From: JAVBKX01 sp031553835
GTDB lineage: Bacteria; Bacteroidota; Bacteroidia; Bacteroidales; Azobacteroidaceae
Direction: 5' to 3'
DNA length: 38,028 nucleotides
Assembly: GCA_031553835.1 (NCBI GenBank)
Contig: JAVBKX010000062.1
Location: 1 to 38,028 of the forward strand
A program made the position numbers and the translations under genes. The notes under the pieces were generated by a model. The model was not told the DNA's origin, did no database searches, and saw only the letters and a program-made list of their open reading frames with translations. This document shows positions 24,610-32,391 of this stretch, piece after piece (positions within the stretch are counted from its first letter, which is position 1; each line of letters opens with the position of its first letter).

Positions 24610-27600
24610 TTATTCTTTTATAATCTTACTAACACTCACCCCCCTATCTGTATATACTTTGAGCACATAAATAGCCTTTGGCAAAGTAGCCACAGAGATT
24701 TTCTCATCAAAATTATTTTCCAATATCAATAATTCGCCTGTCAATGAGTAGATTTCAACTTTTTCTATCAGTAAATCCGACTTGATGAAAAGTTCGTTTT
24801 GCACAGGATTTGGGAAGATTTTCAATTGATCGACTGCAATATTGTTAATATCAGAGGTATTTTCCTTTACACAACGAACACACCACCCACTTTCTCGAGG
24901 CCGGTCGTTATTCATATACGCATCGTTGCTATGGAATCCCAAGTAATATGCGTTGTTGCTACCATACTGTGTGCCGCTCCAATAATGTCCAATCGAACCC
25001 GTGTCGAAGAGTGTACCATTGTCGATGCGGTAACCTAAGGCAGGCAAGAAAATAGTATTATTGCCACTACCAAATCTACGACCGTTAACGCCGTTTTGTA
25101 TTGTCCAGTCACTCCCTGCATCTATAAGTTTCTGGAATTCGTCTTGAGTAGGCACTCGCCAACCTGTGGGACAAGGATCGTTGGCTGTTGCCCAAGACAC
25201 GCCCAATGGAGTAGAGTTATTCCAACCGCTAACAGAACCAGTTGCATTCCAAGCTGTTTTTCTGTTCCATTGGTAAAATTTACCTGCGCTTTGGGGATTG
25301 GCAGCAAAAGTGCCGGGAGCATCTACATTGCGGGTTGCCCAAGATACGCCGTTGATTACTACAAAATCATCGCCAGGGAGAGTATTGTCATTTTGCGTAA
25401 CAAAATCTCCGGTGAAAACGGTTAGTATATTACCACTTGCATTGTAGGGCGTGAGCGAATAGTAATACCGGGTATTTGCCGACAAACCTGAAACGGAGCA
25501 AGAGAATGTTGTTTCTGCTTCAAGGGCGTTTTGTTCAGATGCTGATTTAAGTTTCCCATTAGCATCTAAATTTATTTCTGTCACTCTGTTTGTATGGCTT
25601 TCATCGCTATAAACGCTCAATTTGTATGTGGCCGCATTGTCTATTTTAGGGTAAGTAACTACAGCTGAATTAGACTCAGGAACAACCTGCACGGCACACC
25701 GATAATTTGTAAATCCACTCCAATATTGTGCTGATTGGTAAGCAGAAAGATTATTGCAATTGATATAAATAGGAATACTTTTGCTTACATTGTAAAATGC
25801 ATTTGAGCCGAGAGTTGGAGGTATGATGGCGTTGCTTGTTATTTGGGTCAGTCCTATACAGCCAGAAAAGGAACTTGTGGAAATTGCAGTAACATCGTTA
25901 CCAATCGTTACACTTCTTAAGTAAGTATTTTCACTGAAAGGAGCATTGCTGCCATAACTATAACTGATATTTCTGTTTAGTACCAAAGTTTCTATCGGGC
26001 TGTCAGAAAAGCACTTGTCGGAAGAATAGTAATAATCAAGAGATAAAGGACTTGTTCCGCCTGCTGATATTGTTACAGTTTTTAGATTTTTACAATTTTG
26101 AAATGCCTTATTCCCAATAGTAGTAACTGAATTTGGAATTATTACCTCTGGTAAACCGCAGGCATAAAAAGCATTGTCGCCTATTGTGGTGAGTGTGCTA
26201 GGAAAATCGAAATGAGTTGTAACGCTACTGTCATTTGCAAAAGCATTACTACCAATAGAAGTGATTGTTGAATTTGCAAGATTTACAGTTTGCAACCCGG
26301 TGCAATTATAAAAACATTGACTACCAATAGAAGTAACATCATCACCAATTGTTACACTTTTTAAGTAAGCATTTTCACTAAAGGGAGCATTACTACCCCA
26401 CCTATAACTGATATTCCTGTTTAGTACCAAAGTTTCTATCGGGCTGTCAGAAAAGCACTTGTCGGAAGAATAGTAATAATCAAGAGATAAAGGACTTGTT
26501 CCGCCTGCTGATATTGTTACAGTTTTTAGATTTGGATAATTTGCAAATGCTTTATTCGGAATAGAAGTTACTCCACTATTTATAACCAGTTTTTTTATTT
26601 CGGTTTTCCTATCTGTATATTTGTTTATTTCCTCTATACACAAAGCACCATTGCCACTAATAACAAGTGTGCCGCCTGTTAAATCCGCAAAAACAGAACA
26701 ACTTGCATTACCAGTGTTATTAAACATATCATACAAAGAACCGGCTAATTTTGTTGTCTCTTTTGCCATTTTGTAAATATCGTAAAAACAGGGAATATAT
26801 GCCGCTGCCGCTACTGCAAAATTCAAGTAAGGAATAGGAATAGCAAAAAAGAGCGTTGGTGCAACAGCATTCGCCCAGCCGCATGCCGTTGCCGCCTTTT
26901 TTGCATCTTTCACAAAAGTTAAAAGGCTGTAACCTACCCTTATTATGTCAGGCATTGAATCGTCCTCAAAAACTGTATCCAAAAATGCGTTTATAAATGC
27001 TTTTATAACAATGTCTTCTACGTTGAGTATTCCCTCCTCCATAAGTTTATGTATGGTTGCATCCTTCATTTTTTTTGCAACCGCTGTTGTGTATTTTTCA
27101 ATTGAGAAGTCATTGGTAATGTCTGAAGTATCATAGGAAATATTTTCAACAAAAAAGGTTTCTCCTGAAGTCGTAACAAGTGTGGCATTAAAAGTATTAT
27201 TAGCATATCCATCAATCAACATTTTTGAGCCATCACCTGCCATGTATCTATATGGATTCCCTTCTGAATTAAAATCCACCACAAGGCTTGGTATCTCTAT
27301 TTCACTAATATATGTTTTCCTATCGAAAACCACAATTTTCTCAAGAAGGTTAGGATTATTGTCTTGAAATTTATAGTATTGAAGGTGCCCGTCTAAATCA
27401 AAAGCTACAGCATCGAATTCATCGTTGTCATCTAATTTTATGAGTATACTTTGCGAAGCAACTGTAAAATTTCCCCAAACATTTTTCGCTTTATAAGCAT
27501 CTATTGTTTCCGCAGCAACAGCAAGATATTTGTCATTAAGCGATACTCCTTCGAAAACGCTTGCATCAATAGTTTGCGGTGTTGTTGCCCTATTCCATAT

Positions 27601-28098
27601 TGTAGTTAAAGCATTACAGCCTTTGAACGCTTGAGATTCTATTGTAGCAACGCTGCTTGGTATATGAAATGCAGTCAATGAAATGCAATTTTCAAATGTT
27701 TGTGCTCCAATTATACCAACGCCTTCAGGAATAGTTATCCATTGCAAACTGCTACAATCTTTAAAAGCTCGGTCGCCAATATTGGTTATTCCACTTTGTA
27801 TGATAACGGTAGTTATAGAATTACGGTTAGTCGCATTAAACCACCAAGGCGCTTCTCCTTCGATAGAATGCCAAAAGTCAGCCATATTTCCACTACCACT
27901 GATTGTTAAAGTGTTTTCACTTAATACTGCGGTAACGGCAGTAGCGGTATTAGTTTGCGAGTCGCCAATTTTCCAGGGATTACCGGCAGTTCCATTCCCT
28001 TCCCATGCCATTACATTATTGGTTAAGGCACAAAAGACAAGTAACATTGCTACTATCAGAAGACTGTTCTTTTTTGTAAATTTAAGGAACATGAGCAT
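24610..28098 (-). CDS. BspA-like leucine-rich repeat surface protein with FISUMP and T9SS domains
   Basis: A 1162-residue exported protein. The signal peptide ends near NNVMA. LRR_5 (BspA/TpLRR) repeats, recognisable as SVTIGDDVTSIGSQCFYNCTGL, lie at about 60-190 and 500-790. Between them is a region with no repeats and a long hydrophobic stretch (APTLFFAIPIPYLNFAVAAAAY). Residues about 935-1085 are a Fibrobacter succinogenes major paralogous domain (GVSWATRNVDAPGTF...CPTGWRVPTQDEF...GWCVRCVKE). The last ~70 residues, beginning IFPNPVQNELFIKS, are a type IX sorting domain. It probably acts as an adhesin on the cell surface. A 148-codon segment is duplicated nearly exactly. A good promoter precedes it. 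Confidence 0.9.
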   Translation of the reverse strand: MLMFLKFTKKNSLLIVAMLLVFCALTNNVMAWEGNGTAGNPWKIGDSQTNTATAVTAVLSENTLTISGSGNMADFWHSIEGEAPWWFNATNRNSITTVIIQSGITNIGDRAFKDCSSLQWITIPEGVGIIGAQTFENCISLTAFHIPSSVATIESQAFKGCNALTTIWNRATTPQTIDASVFEGVSLNDKYLAVAAETIDAYKAKNVWGNFTVASQSILIKLDDNDEFDAVAFDLDGHLQYYKFQDNNPNLLEKIVVFDRKTYISEIEIPSLVVDFNSEGNPYRYMAGDGSKMLIDGYANNTFNATLVTTSGETFFVENISYDTSDITNDFSIEKYTTAVAKKMKDATIHKLMEEGILNVEDIVIKAFINAFLDTVFEDDSMPDIIRVGYSLLTFVKDAKKAATACGWANAVAPTLFFAIPIPYLNFAVAAAAYIPCFYDIYKMAKETTKLAGSLYDMFNNTGNASCSVFADLTGGTLVISGNGALCIEEINKYTDRKTEIKKLVINSGVTSIPNKAFANYPNLKTVTISAGGTSPLSLDYYYSSDKCFSDSPIETLVLNRNISYRWGSNAPFSENAYLKSVTIGDDVTSIGSQCFYNCTGLQTVNLANSTITSIGSNAFANDSSVTTHFDFPSTLTTIGDNAFYACGLPEVIIPNSVTTIGNKAFQNCKNLKTVTISAGGTSPLSLDYYYSSDKCFSDSPIETLVLNRNISYSYGSNAPFSENTYLRSVTIGNDVTAISTSSFSGCIGLTQITSNAIIPPTLGSNAFYNVSKSIPIYINCNNLSAYQSAQYWSGFTNYRCAVQVVPESNSAVVTYPKIDNAATYKLSVYSDESHTNRVTEINLDANGKLKSASEQNALEAETTFSCSVSGLSANTRYYYSLTPYNASGNILTVFTGDFVTQNDNTLPGDDFVVINGVSWATRNVDAPGTFAANPQSAGKFYQWNRKTAWNATGSVSGWNNSTPLGVSWATANDPCPTGWRVPTQDEFQKLIDAGSDWTIQNGVNGRRFGSGNNTIFLPALGYRIDNGTLFDTGSIGHYWSGTQYGSNNAYYLGFHSNDAYMNNDRPRESGWCVRCVKENTSDINNIAVDQLKIFPNPVQNELFIKSDLLIEKVEIYSLTGELLILENNFDEKISVATLPKAIYVLKVYTDRGVSVSKIIKE
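25973..26089 (-). repeat. 117-base identical direct repeat, copy 1 (inside BspA-like gene)
   Basis: Identical, base for base, to 26417-26533, 444 bases away (exactly 148 codons, so in frame). It encodes the segment SPLSLDYYYSSDKCFSDSP and the following ETLVLNR. Similarity at lower identity continues on the plus-strand left side to about 25890. Confidence 0.9.
26417..26533 (-). repeat. 117-base identical direct repeat, copy 2 (inside BspA-like gene)
   Basis: Second member of the pair with 25973-26089. Absence of even silent differences over 117 bases, while the flanks differ at many sites, points to recent duplication or gene conversion within the gene. Confidence 0.9.
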
Positions 28099-28129
28099 GA
28101 ATTTTAGAATATTTATGTTAAGTATGAAG

Positions 28130-28162
28130 CAAAGATATGAAATTAACTAAAATAAACACAAA
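28130..28162 (-). promoter_or_regulatory. Promoter of the BspA-like gene
   Basis: TTTG (28162-28159), a 21-base spacer and TATCTTTG (28137-28130) on the minus strand match the Bacteroidetes consensus fully. The expected transcript starts near 28123, about 25 bases before the ATG. Confidence 0.75.
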
Positions 28163-28252
28163 TAAATGATTAAAAATTTTAGTAAAATAAAGATGTAGTT
28201 GAATTTCAAAATAAATACCCATCTTTACAATTGAATTTACCATATAATTATT

Positions 28253-29035
28253 ATGAATAGAATCTTCTTTTTTTCTCTTTTAGCCCTTTTCTCCTGTGGA
28301 AACAACGCTCAAAAAGCATCCATCGCTTTAGCCCAACTACCACAAGAAATTATCATTAATCAGGATAGTGTTACAATACAAATTCTTGCTACACAATTTG
28401 ATTCTGTCAACACATTGGTAAGAGATAATAAAATAGATAAAGCGCAGGTATTAAAGAAATTGCAGGATATTTTACCCAAATTACAAACTGCTTACAACAA
28501 ATTCAAACCTGAAAAAGCGCCAACAGAAAAATGGATTTTTCCGGTAGAAGGTTATTCATCAAACGCTATTGGCGGCACGCGTGGTGAGGGCTATGTTCCT
28601 AACGGCTACGATTATTTCGACGGCAATAAACACGGTGGACATCCCGCGCAAGATGTTTTTATATACGACAAAAATCAAGATTGTATGGACGACAAAACCG
28701 GAAAACCTGTGAATATTCTTTCTGTAAGCGATGGCATTGTAGTAGCATTGGAAAAAGAATGGAACAACACCAGTCTTTTGCGTGGCGGTAAATACATTTG
28801 GATTTATACACCTGCCGATAATGCGCTTTATTATTACGCCCACAACAACGAAGTTTTTGTCAATGCAGGGCAAATAATCAATGCAGGCGATACGATTGCA
28901 ACTGTTGGACGTACCGGTTTGAACGCTTTTAAGCAACGGTCACCCACCCATTTGCATTTTATGAAATTGGTGTTGAATGAGAATTGGTATCCGAAACCGG
29001 TTAATACATATCAGGATTTAATAAAAGCCAAATAG
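28253..29035 (+). CDS. M23-family (LytM) peptidase lipoprotein
   Basis: 260 residues. The N-terminus FFFSLLALFSCGNN is a lipoprotein signal with Cys15 as the lipidation site (Phe at -2 is slightly atypical). A helical stretch (about 35-85) precedes the peptidase domain. Zinc ligands are His130 and Asp134 (GHPAQDVF) and His235 (THLHF); His197 (YYYAHNN) and His233 are the catalytic or supporting histidines. All are present, so it should cut peptidoglycan cross-links or a similar peptide in the periplasm. It is transcribed divergently from the BspA-like gene and converges on the PIN gene with 16 bases between stops. Confidence 0.92.
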   Translation: MNRIFFFSLLALFSCGNNAQKASIALAQLPQEIIINQDSVTIQILATQFDSVNTLVRDNKIDKAQVLKKLQDILPKLQTAYNKFKPEKAPTEKWIFPVEGYSSNAIGGTRGEGYVPNGYDYFDGNKHGGHPAQDVFIYDKNQDCMDDKTGKPVNILSVSDGIVVALEKEWNNTSLLRGGKYIWIYTPADNALYYYAHNNEVFVNAGQIINAGDTIATVGRTGLNAFKQRSPTHLHFMKLVLNENWYPKPVNTYQDLIKAK

Positions 29036-29051
29036 TCAATTCCATTTCTCT

Positions 29052-29468
29052 TTAGCGCTTATTGAAAACGAAAATTAAGCCTTGAGAAGTATAGGTTTTG
29101 AATTCATTATCGGAAGATATAAGGGCTATTCTATCGGATATAGCTTGTGCAATAATTGCGTGGTCATTCATATCTTTATGTTTTTCAGACACGACCAATT
29201 GCGAATAAATTTGAAGATGGTGATGATTAAATTGAATTATCTCAATGCCCAATTTTTTAATTTCATTAAACAAATCATCTACAGTTTCATACAACCGACT
29301 TCTTAATTTTCTTGTTTTAAACAAAAAAATCAGTTCCCTTATGGCAACTGAACTTACAAAAAATGTATTGGAATAATCCTCTAAAATATTCGAAACAACA
29401 TGATTGATACTGTCTGTTTCTTTAAACAAGATAAATACCAAAATGTTAGTATCCAAATAATATCTCAT
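29052..29468 (-). CDS. PIN-domain toxin (VapC-like ribonuclease)
   Basis: 138 residues of PIN fold: YYLDTNILVFIL at the start, SVAIRELIFLF, KDMNDHAIIAQA and ALISSDNEF. The acidic metal-binding residues are Asp6, Glu45, Asp102 (Asp99 is adjacent) and Asp120, all intact, so it is probably an active magnesium-dependent RNase. The ATG overlaps the stop of a 48-codon gene by the four bases ATGA, as expected of a toxin-antitoxin pair. It faces the M23 gene. The exact RNA target is unknown. Confidence 0.88.
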   Translation of the reverse strand: MRYYLDTNILVFILFKETDSINHVVSNILEDYSNTFFVSSVAIRELIFLFKTRKLRSRLYETVDDLFNEIKKLGIEIIQFNHHHLQIYSQLVVSEKHKDMNDHAIIAQAISDRIALISSDNEFKTYTSQGLIFVFNKR

Positions 29469-29611
29469 TTCAAAACAGCTCTCATATCAAGAATTTCTCC
29501 TTTATTTTCATTGGAAGCCAGAAACCTACCAATGGCAGATAATTTTTTCCCTGCTTTGGTAGTAACTTTCTTGATATTAGAAGATTTTTTATTTTGTTCT
29601 GTAGGATTCAT
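29465..29611 (-). CDS. Small basic protein, probable antitoxin partner of the PIN toxin
   Basis: 48 residues, beginning MNPTEQNKKSSNIKKV and ending GEILDMRAVLK. It ends at a TGA inside the overlapping ATGA of the PIN toxin start and has a full-consensus promoter 24 bases upstream of its start. The protein is short and lysine-rich in its first half, suggesting a DNA-binding or disordered N-terminus, and the C-terminal segment (RFLASNENKGEILDMRAVL) may wrap the toxin. I do not recognise an antitoxin family, and it lacks an obvious AbrB or ribbon-helix-helix domain, so the assignment rests on position and coupling. Confidence 0.7.
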   Translation of the reverse strand: MNPTEQNKKSSNIKKVTTKAGKKLSAIGRFLASNENKGEILDMRAVLK

Positions 29612-29634
29612 TTTGTTCAAGAATTTCTATAACA

Positions 29635-29666
29635 CAAAGGTAATGCTTTAATTTAAAATCAACAAA
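29635..29666 (-). promoter_or_regulatory. Promoter of the toxin-antitoxin pair
   Basis: TTTG (29666-29663), a 20-base spacer and TACCTTTG (29642-29635) on the minus strand match the Bacteroidetes consensus exactly. The transcript would start near 29628, with a leader of about 17 bases. Confidence 0.8.
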
Positions 29667-29689
29667 TTTGCGTTATCATAATGAGAAAT

Positions 29690-29726
29690 AAGACAGGGCC
29701 TGAATATTACATCCAAGCCCTGTCTT
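29690..29726 (-). terminator. Terminator after mutB
   Basis: aagacagggc (29690-29699) pairs perfectly with gccctgtctt (29717-29726) around a 17-base loop, 19 bases after the mutB stop. On the minus strand a short, mixed T-rich tail (tatttctc) follows. It separates the mut genes from the toxin-antitoxin promoter. Confidence 0.7.
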
Positions 29727-29745
29727 TATATAGTTTATCTTTCGC

Positions 29746-31890
29746 TTATTCTCCTAACAGAATCTCCAGTATCTGCGCTGCCGCTTTGGTCACCGATGTT
29801 CCCGGTCCAAAAATAGCCGCTACTCCTGCTTTATACAAATAATCATAATCTTGTGCAGGAATAACACCACCAGCAACTACAAGAATATCTTCGCGACCTA
29901 ATTTTTTTAGTTCAGCAATCACTTGAGGTACTAATGTTTTATGTCCGGCAGCAAGAGAAGAAACACCTAATACATGTACATCGTTTTCTACAGCCTGACG
30001 GGCTGCTTCTTCCGGAGTCTGGAACAAAGGTCCCATATCCACATCAAATCCGCAGTCTGCATAACCGGTTGCCACCACTTTTGCACCCCGGTCGTGTCCG
30101 TCCTGACCCATTTTGGCAATCATGATACGAGGCTGACGACCTTCCTTTTTCGCAAATTTTTCCGCGAGTTCGCAAGCATGTTGGAATTCGGGATCTTGTT
30201 TTGTTTCTGATGAATACACGCCTGATATAGTTCTGATAATTGCTTTATAACGTCCGGAAACTACTTCACAAGCATCGGAAATTTCGCCTAATGTAGCACG
30301 AACATGAGCCGCTTCAACTGATAATTCCAATAAATTACCTTTTCCGGTGCGGGCACATTCCGTAATGGCTTCCAAGGTTTTTTTCACAGCCGCTTCATCC
30401 CGTTTTCCTCTTACTTCTTTCAAACGGGCGATTTGTTGTTCGCGCACGGCTGTATTGTCCACTTCAAGAATATCAATCGGATCTTCTTTTTCCAAGCGAT
30501 ATTTGTTTACACCAATAATCGTTTGGTTTCCGGAGTCAATCTTCGCTTGAGTACGGGCAGCAGCTTCTTCAATCCGCATTTTTGGAAGTCCGGTTTCAAT
30601 CGCTTTGGCCATTCCGCCTAATTCCTGTACTTCCTGAATCAAAGCCCACGCTTTATGCGTCAATTCTTCAGTCAACGATTCTACATAGTAAGAACCAGCC
30701 CATGGGTCAATTTCTTTACAAATATAGGTTTCTTCCTGAATATAAATCTGAGTATTACGGGCAATCCGTGCAGAAAAGTCAGTTGGTAACGCAATCGCTT
30801 CATCCAATGCATTGGTATGCAACGATTGAGTATGACCTAAAGCGGCAGCCATCGCTTCGATACAAGTACGTCCGACATTGTTAAATGGATCTTGCTCAGT
30901 CAACGACCATCCCGAAGTTTGACTGTGTGTACGCAATGCCAATGATTTTGGATTTTTAGCACCAAAGCTTTTTACAATCTTGGCCAATAGCAAACGAGCA
31001 GCACGCATTTTGGCAATTTCCATAAAATGGTTCATACCAATTGCCCAAAAGAATGACAAACGGGGAGCAAATGCATCGACATCGATTCCTGCATCAATTC
31101 CGGCTTTCAGGTATTCCATACCATCTGCCAATGTATAGGCTAATTCGATATCGGCTGTAGCACCAGCTTCTTGCATGTGATAACCGGAAATAGAAATCGA
31201 ATTAAATTTCGGCATTTTCTGAGAAGTATATTCAAAAATGTCGGCAATAATACGCATAGAGAATTCAGGTGGATAAATATAAGTATTACGCACCATAAAT
31301 TCTTTCAGGATATCATTTTGAATCGTTCCCGCCATTTCTTCTAATTTAGCGCCTTGTTCCAATCCTGCATTGATATAAAATGCCAAAATTGGCAATACAG
31401 CGCCATTCATGGTCATGGAAACAGACATATCTTTCAATGGAATACCGGCAAATAATACCTTCATATCTTCTAACGAACAGATAGATACTCCGGCTTTACC
31501 CACGTCACCAACAACACGTGGGTGATCGGCATCATACCCACGGTGTGTGGCTAAGTCGAAAGCAACCGAAAGTCCTTTTTGTCCCGAAGCCAAGTTACGG
31601 CGGTAAAAGGCATTGGATTCTTCGGCAGTGGAAAATCCGGCATATTGGCGAATAGTCCAGGGACGAGTGGCATACATTCCTGTATAAGGACCACGCAAAA
31701 ACGGAGGAATCCCGGAAGCATAATGCAAATGTTCCATTCCTTCCAAATCTGCTTTAGTATAAACCGGTTTCACCAGAATATGTTCGGGAGTCAGCCAATC
31801 AGCTTTAATACCATTGGCTTTCGACCAGTCTGCTGCATTTGTTGCCGCAAAACCGTCATTAATATTGATGTTTTTGAAATTTGGTTTCAT
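29746..31890 (-). CDS. mutB: Methylmalonyl-CoA mutase large (catalytic) subunit
   Basis: 714 residues. With the small subunit it interconverts succinyl-CoA and (R)-methylmalonyl-CoA using adenosylcobalamin, the key step toward propionate in Bacteroidales. The substrate barrel includes the conserved GPYTGMYATRPWTIRQYAGF and AFDLATHRGYD segments. The C-terminal B12 domain has Asp597-Gly-His599-Asp-Arg-Gly602, where His599 is the lower cobalt ligand, and VSSLAAGHKTL and VVAGGVIP. The frame is open 13 codons upstream, but those come from the repeat arm; ATG at 31890 (MKPNFKNIN) is the natural start, with an A-rich leader. It is separated from mutA by the repeat-bracketed GxxExxY gene. Confidence 0.96.
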   Translation of the reverse strand: MKPNFKNININDGFAATNAADWSKANGIKADWLTPEHILVKPVYTKADLEGMEHLHYASGIPPFLRGPYTGMYATRPWTIRQYAGFSTAEESNAFYRRNLASGQKGLSVAFDLATHRGYDADHPRVVGDVGKAGVSICSLEDMKVLFAGIPLKDMSVSMTMNGAVLPILAFYINAGLEQGAKLEEMAGTIQNDILKEFMVRNTYIYPPEFSMRIIADIFEYTSQKMPKFNSISISGYHMQEAGATADIELAYTLADGMEYLKAGIDAGIDVDAFAPRLSFFWAIGMNHFMEIAKMRAARLLLAKIVKSFGAKNPKSLALRTHSQTSGWSLTEQDPFNNVGRTCIEAMAAALGHTQSLHTNALDEAIALPTDFSARIARNTQIYIQEETYICKEIDPWAGSYYVESLTEELTHKAWALIQEVQELGGMAKAIETGLPKMRIEEAAARTQAKIDSGNQTIIGVNKYRLEKEDPIDILEVDNTAVREQQIARLKEVRGKRDEAAVKKTLEAITECARTGKGNLLELSVEAAHVRATLGEISDACEVVSGRYKAIIRTISGVYSSETKQDPEFQHACELAEKFAKKEGRQPRIMIAKMGQDGHDRGAKVVATGYADCGFDVDMGPLFQTPEEAARQAVENDVHVLGVSSLAAGHKTLVPQVIAELKKLGREDILVVAGGVIPAQDYDYLYKAGVAAIFGPGTSVTKAAAQILEILLGE

Positions 31891-31905
31891 TTTTTTATTT
31901 TTTTG

Positions 31906-31936
31906 AAACACCAAGACACGAAGACACAAAGTTTTT
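31906..31936 (+). repeat. Left inverted-repeat arm of the GxxExxY cassette
   Basis: Contains aaacaccaagacacgaagac followed by acaaagttttt. Internally AAGACAC occurs twice with a 1-base variation. The gene's stop codon overlaps the inner end of this arm. Confidence 0.85.
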
Positions 31937-32324
31937 ATAAATAGCCATTAATTTTTCGCTTTATTCCTTTTTTAATTAAGACCTCGTTAAAATTAATCAA
32001 GTATCCTGGTTTTTTAGAAGACAACTTCATATAGTTCAACAATTGCACTTCATGAATGGGCATGATCATTTCAACGGACTTTAATTCTATTATGATATTC
32101 TCTTCAACTAATATATCAATAACAAATTCTTTATCCAGTTTGATTCCCTTGTATTTTAATGGAAATTTTATTTGATTTTGAACAATTAAATTCCGTTGTT
32201 TTAGTTCTTCTATCAAACATAATTCATATACAGATTCTAACAATCCAGGTCCCAACTCTTTGTGCACCTCATAAGAAGCATCTACAATAAGGCTTCCTAT
32301 TCTTTCATAATCTTCTCTTTCCAT
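31935..32324 (-). CDS. GxxExxY protein (PDDEXK-fold)
   Basis: 129 residues, full length for the family. The signature is G27-L-L-E30-S-V-Y33. The PD-(D/E)xK core appears as FVIDILVEENIIIELKSVE, with Asp70, Glu80 and Lys82, so a metal-dependent nuclease-like active site is intact. Members are widespread in Bacteroidota and have sometimes been misnamed as iron-sulfur oxidoreductases. No biological role is established that I know of. The gene is flanked by 31-base inverted repeats, with the stop codon at the edge of one arm. It lies between mutA and mutB in the same direction and would be carried on their transcript. No clear promoter of its own was found. Confidence 0.85.
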   Translation of the reverse strand: MEREDYERIGSLIVDASYEVHKELGPGLLESVYELCLIEELKQRNLIVQNQIKFPLKYKGIKLDKEFVIDILVEENIIIELKSVEMIMPIHEVQLLNYMKLSSKKPGYLINFNEVLIKKGIKRKINGYL

Positions 32325-32360
32325 CTGTTAATTGTTTTGGTTTTGGTCATTTGTAAAATA

Positions 32361-32391
32361 AAAAACTTGGTGTCTTCGTGTCTTCGTGTTT
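32361..32391 (-). repeat. Right inverted-repeat arm of the GxxExxY cassette
   Basis: Reverse complement of the left arm with two mismatches. The outer edge overlaps the mutA stop codon (32390-32392), so mutA's last base triplet is shared with the repeat. Confidence 0.85.

Larger units (their letters stand above)
31906..32391. mobile_element. Repeat-bracketed GxxExxY cassette between mutA and mutB
   Basis: A 486-base unit consists of a 31-base arm (31906-31936), the GxxExxY gene and a second arm (32361-32391) in inverted orientation, 29 of 31 bases matching. The unit starts at the mutA stop and ends 15 bases before the mutB ATG. Its position between genes normally adjacent suggests insertion. 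No transposase is encoded and no target duplication is evident in the AT-rich flanks, so mobility is an inference. Confidence 0.45.

Noticed and set aside
31891..31929. Upstream start of mutB (MCLRVLVFQKNKK)
   Set aside because: These codons come from the repeat arm; the family N-terminus begins at 31890.
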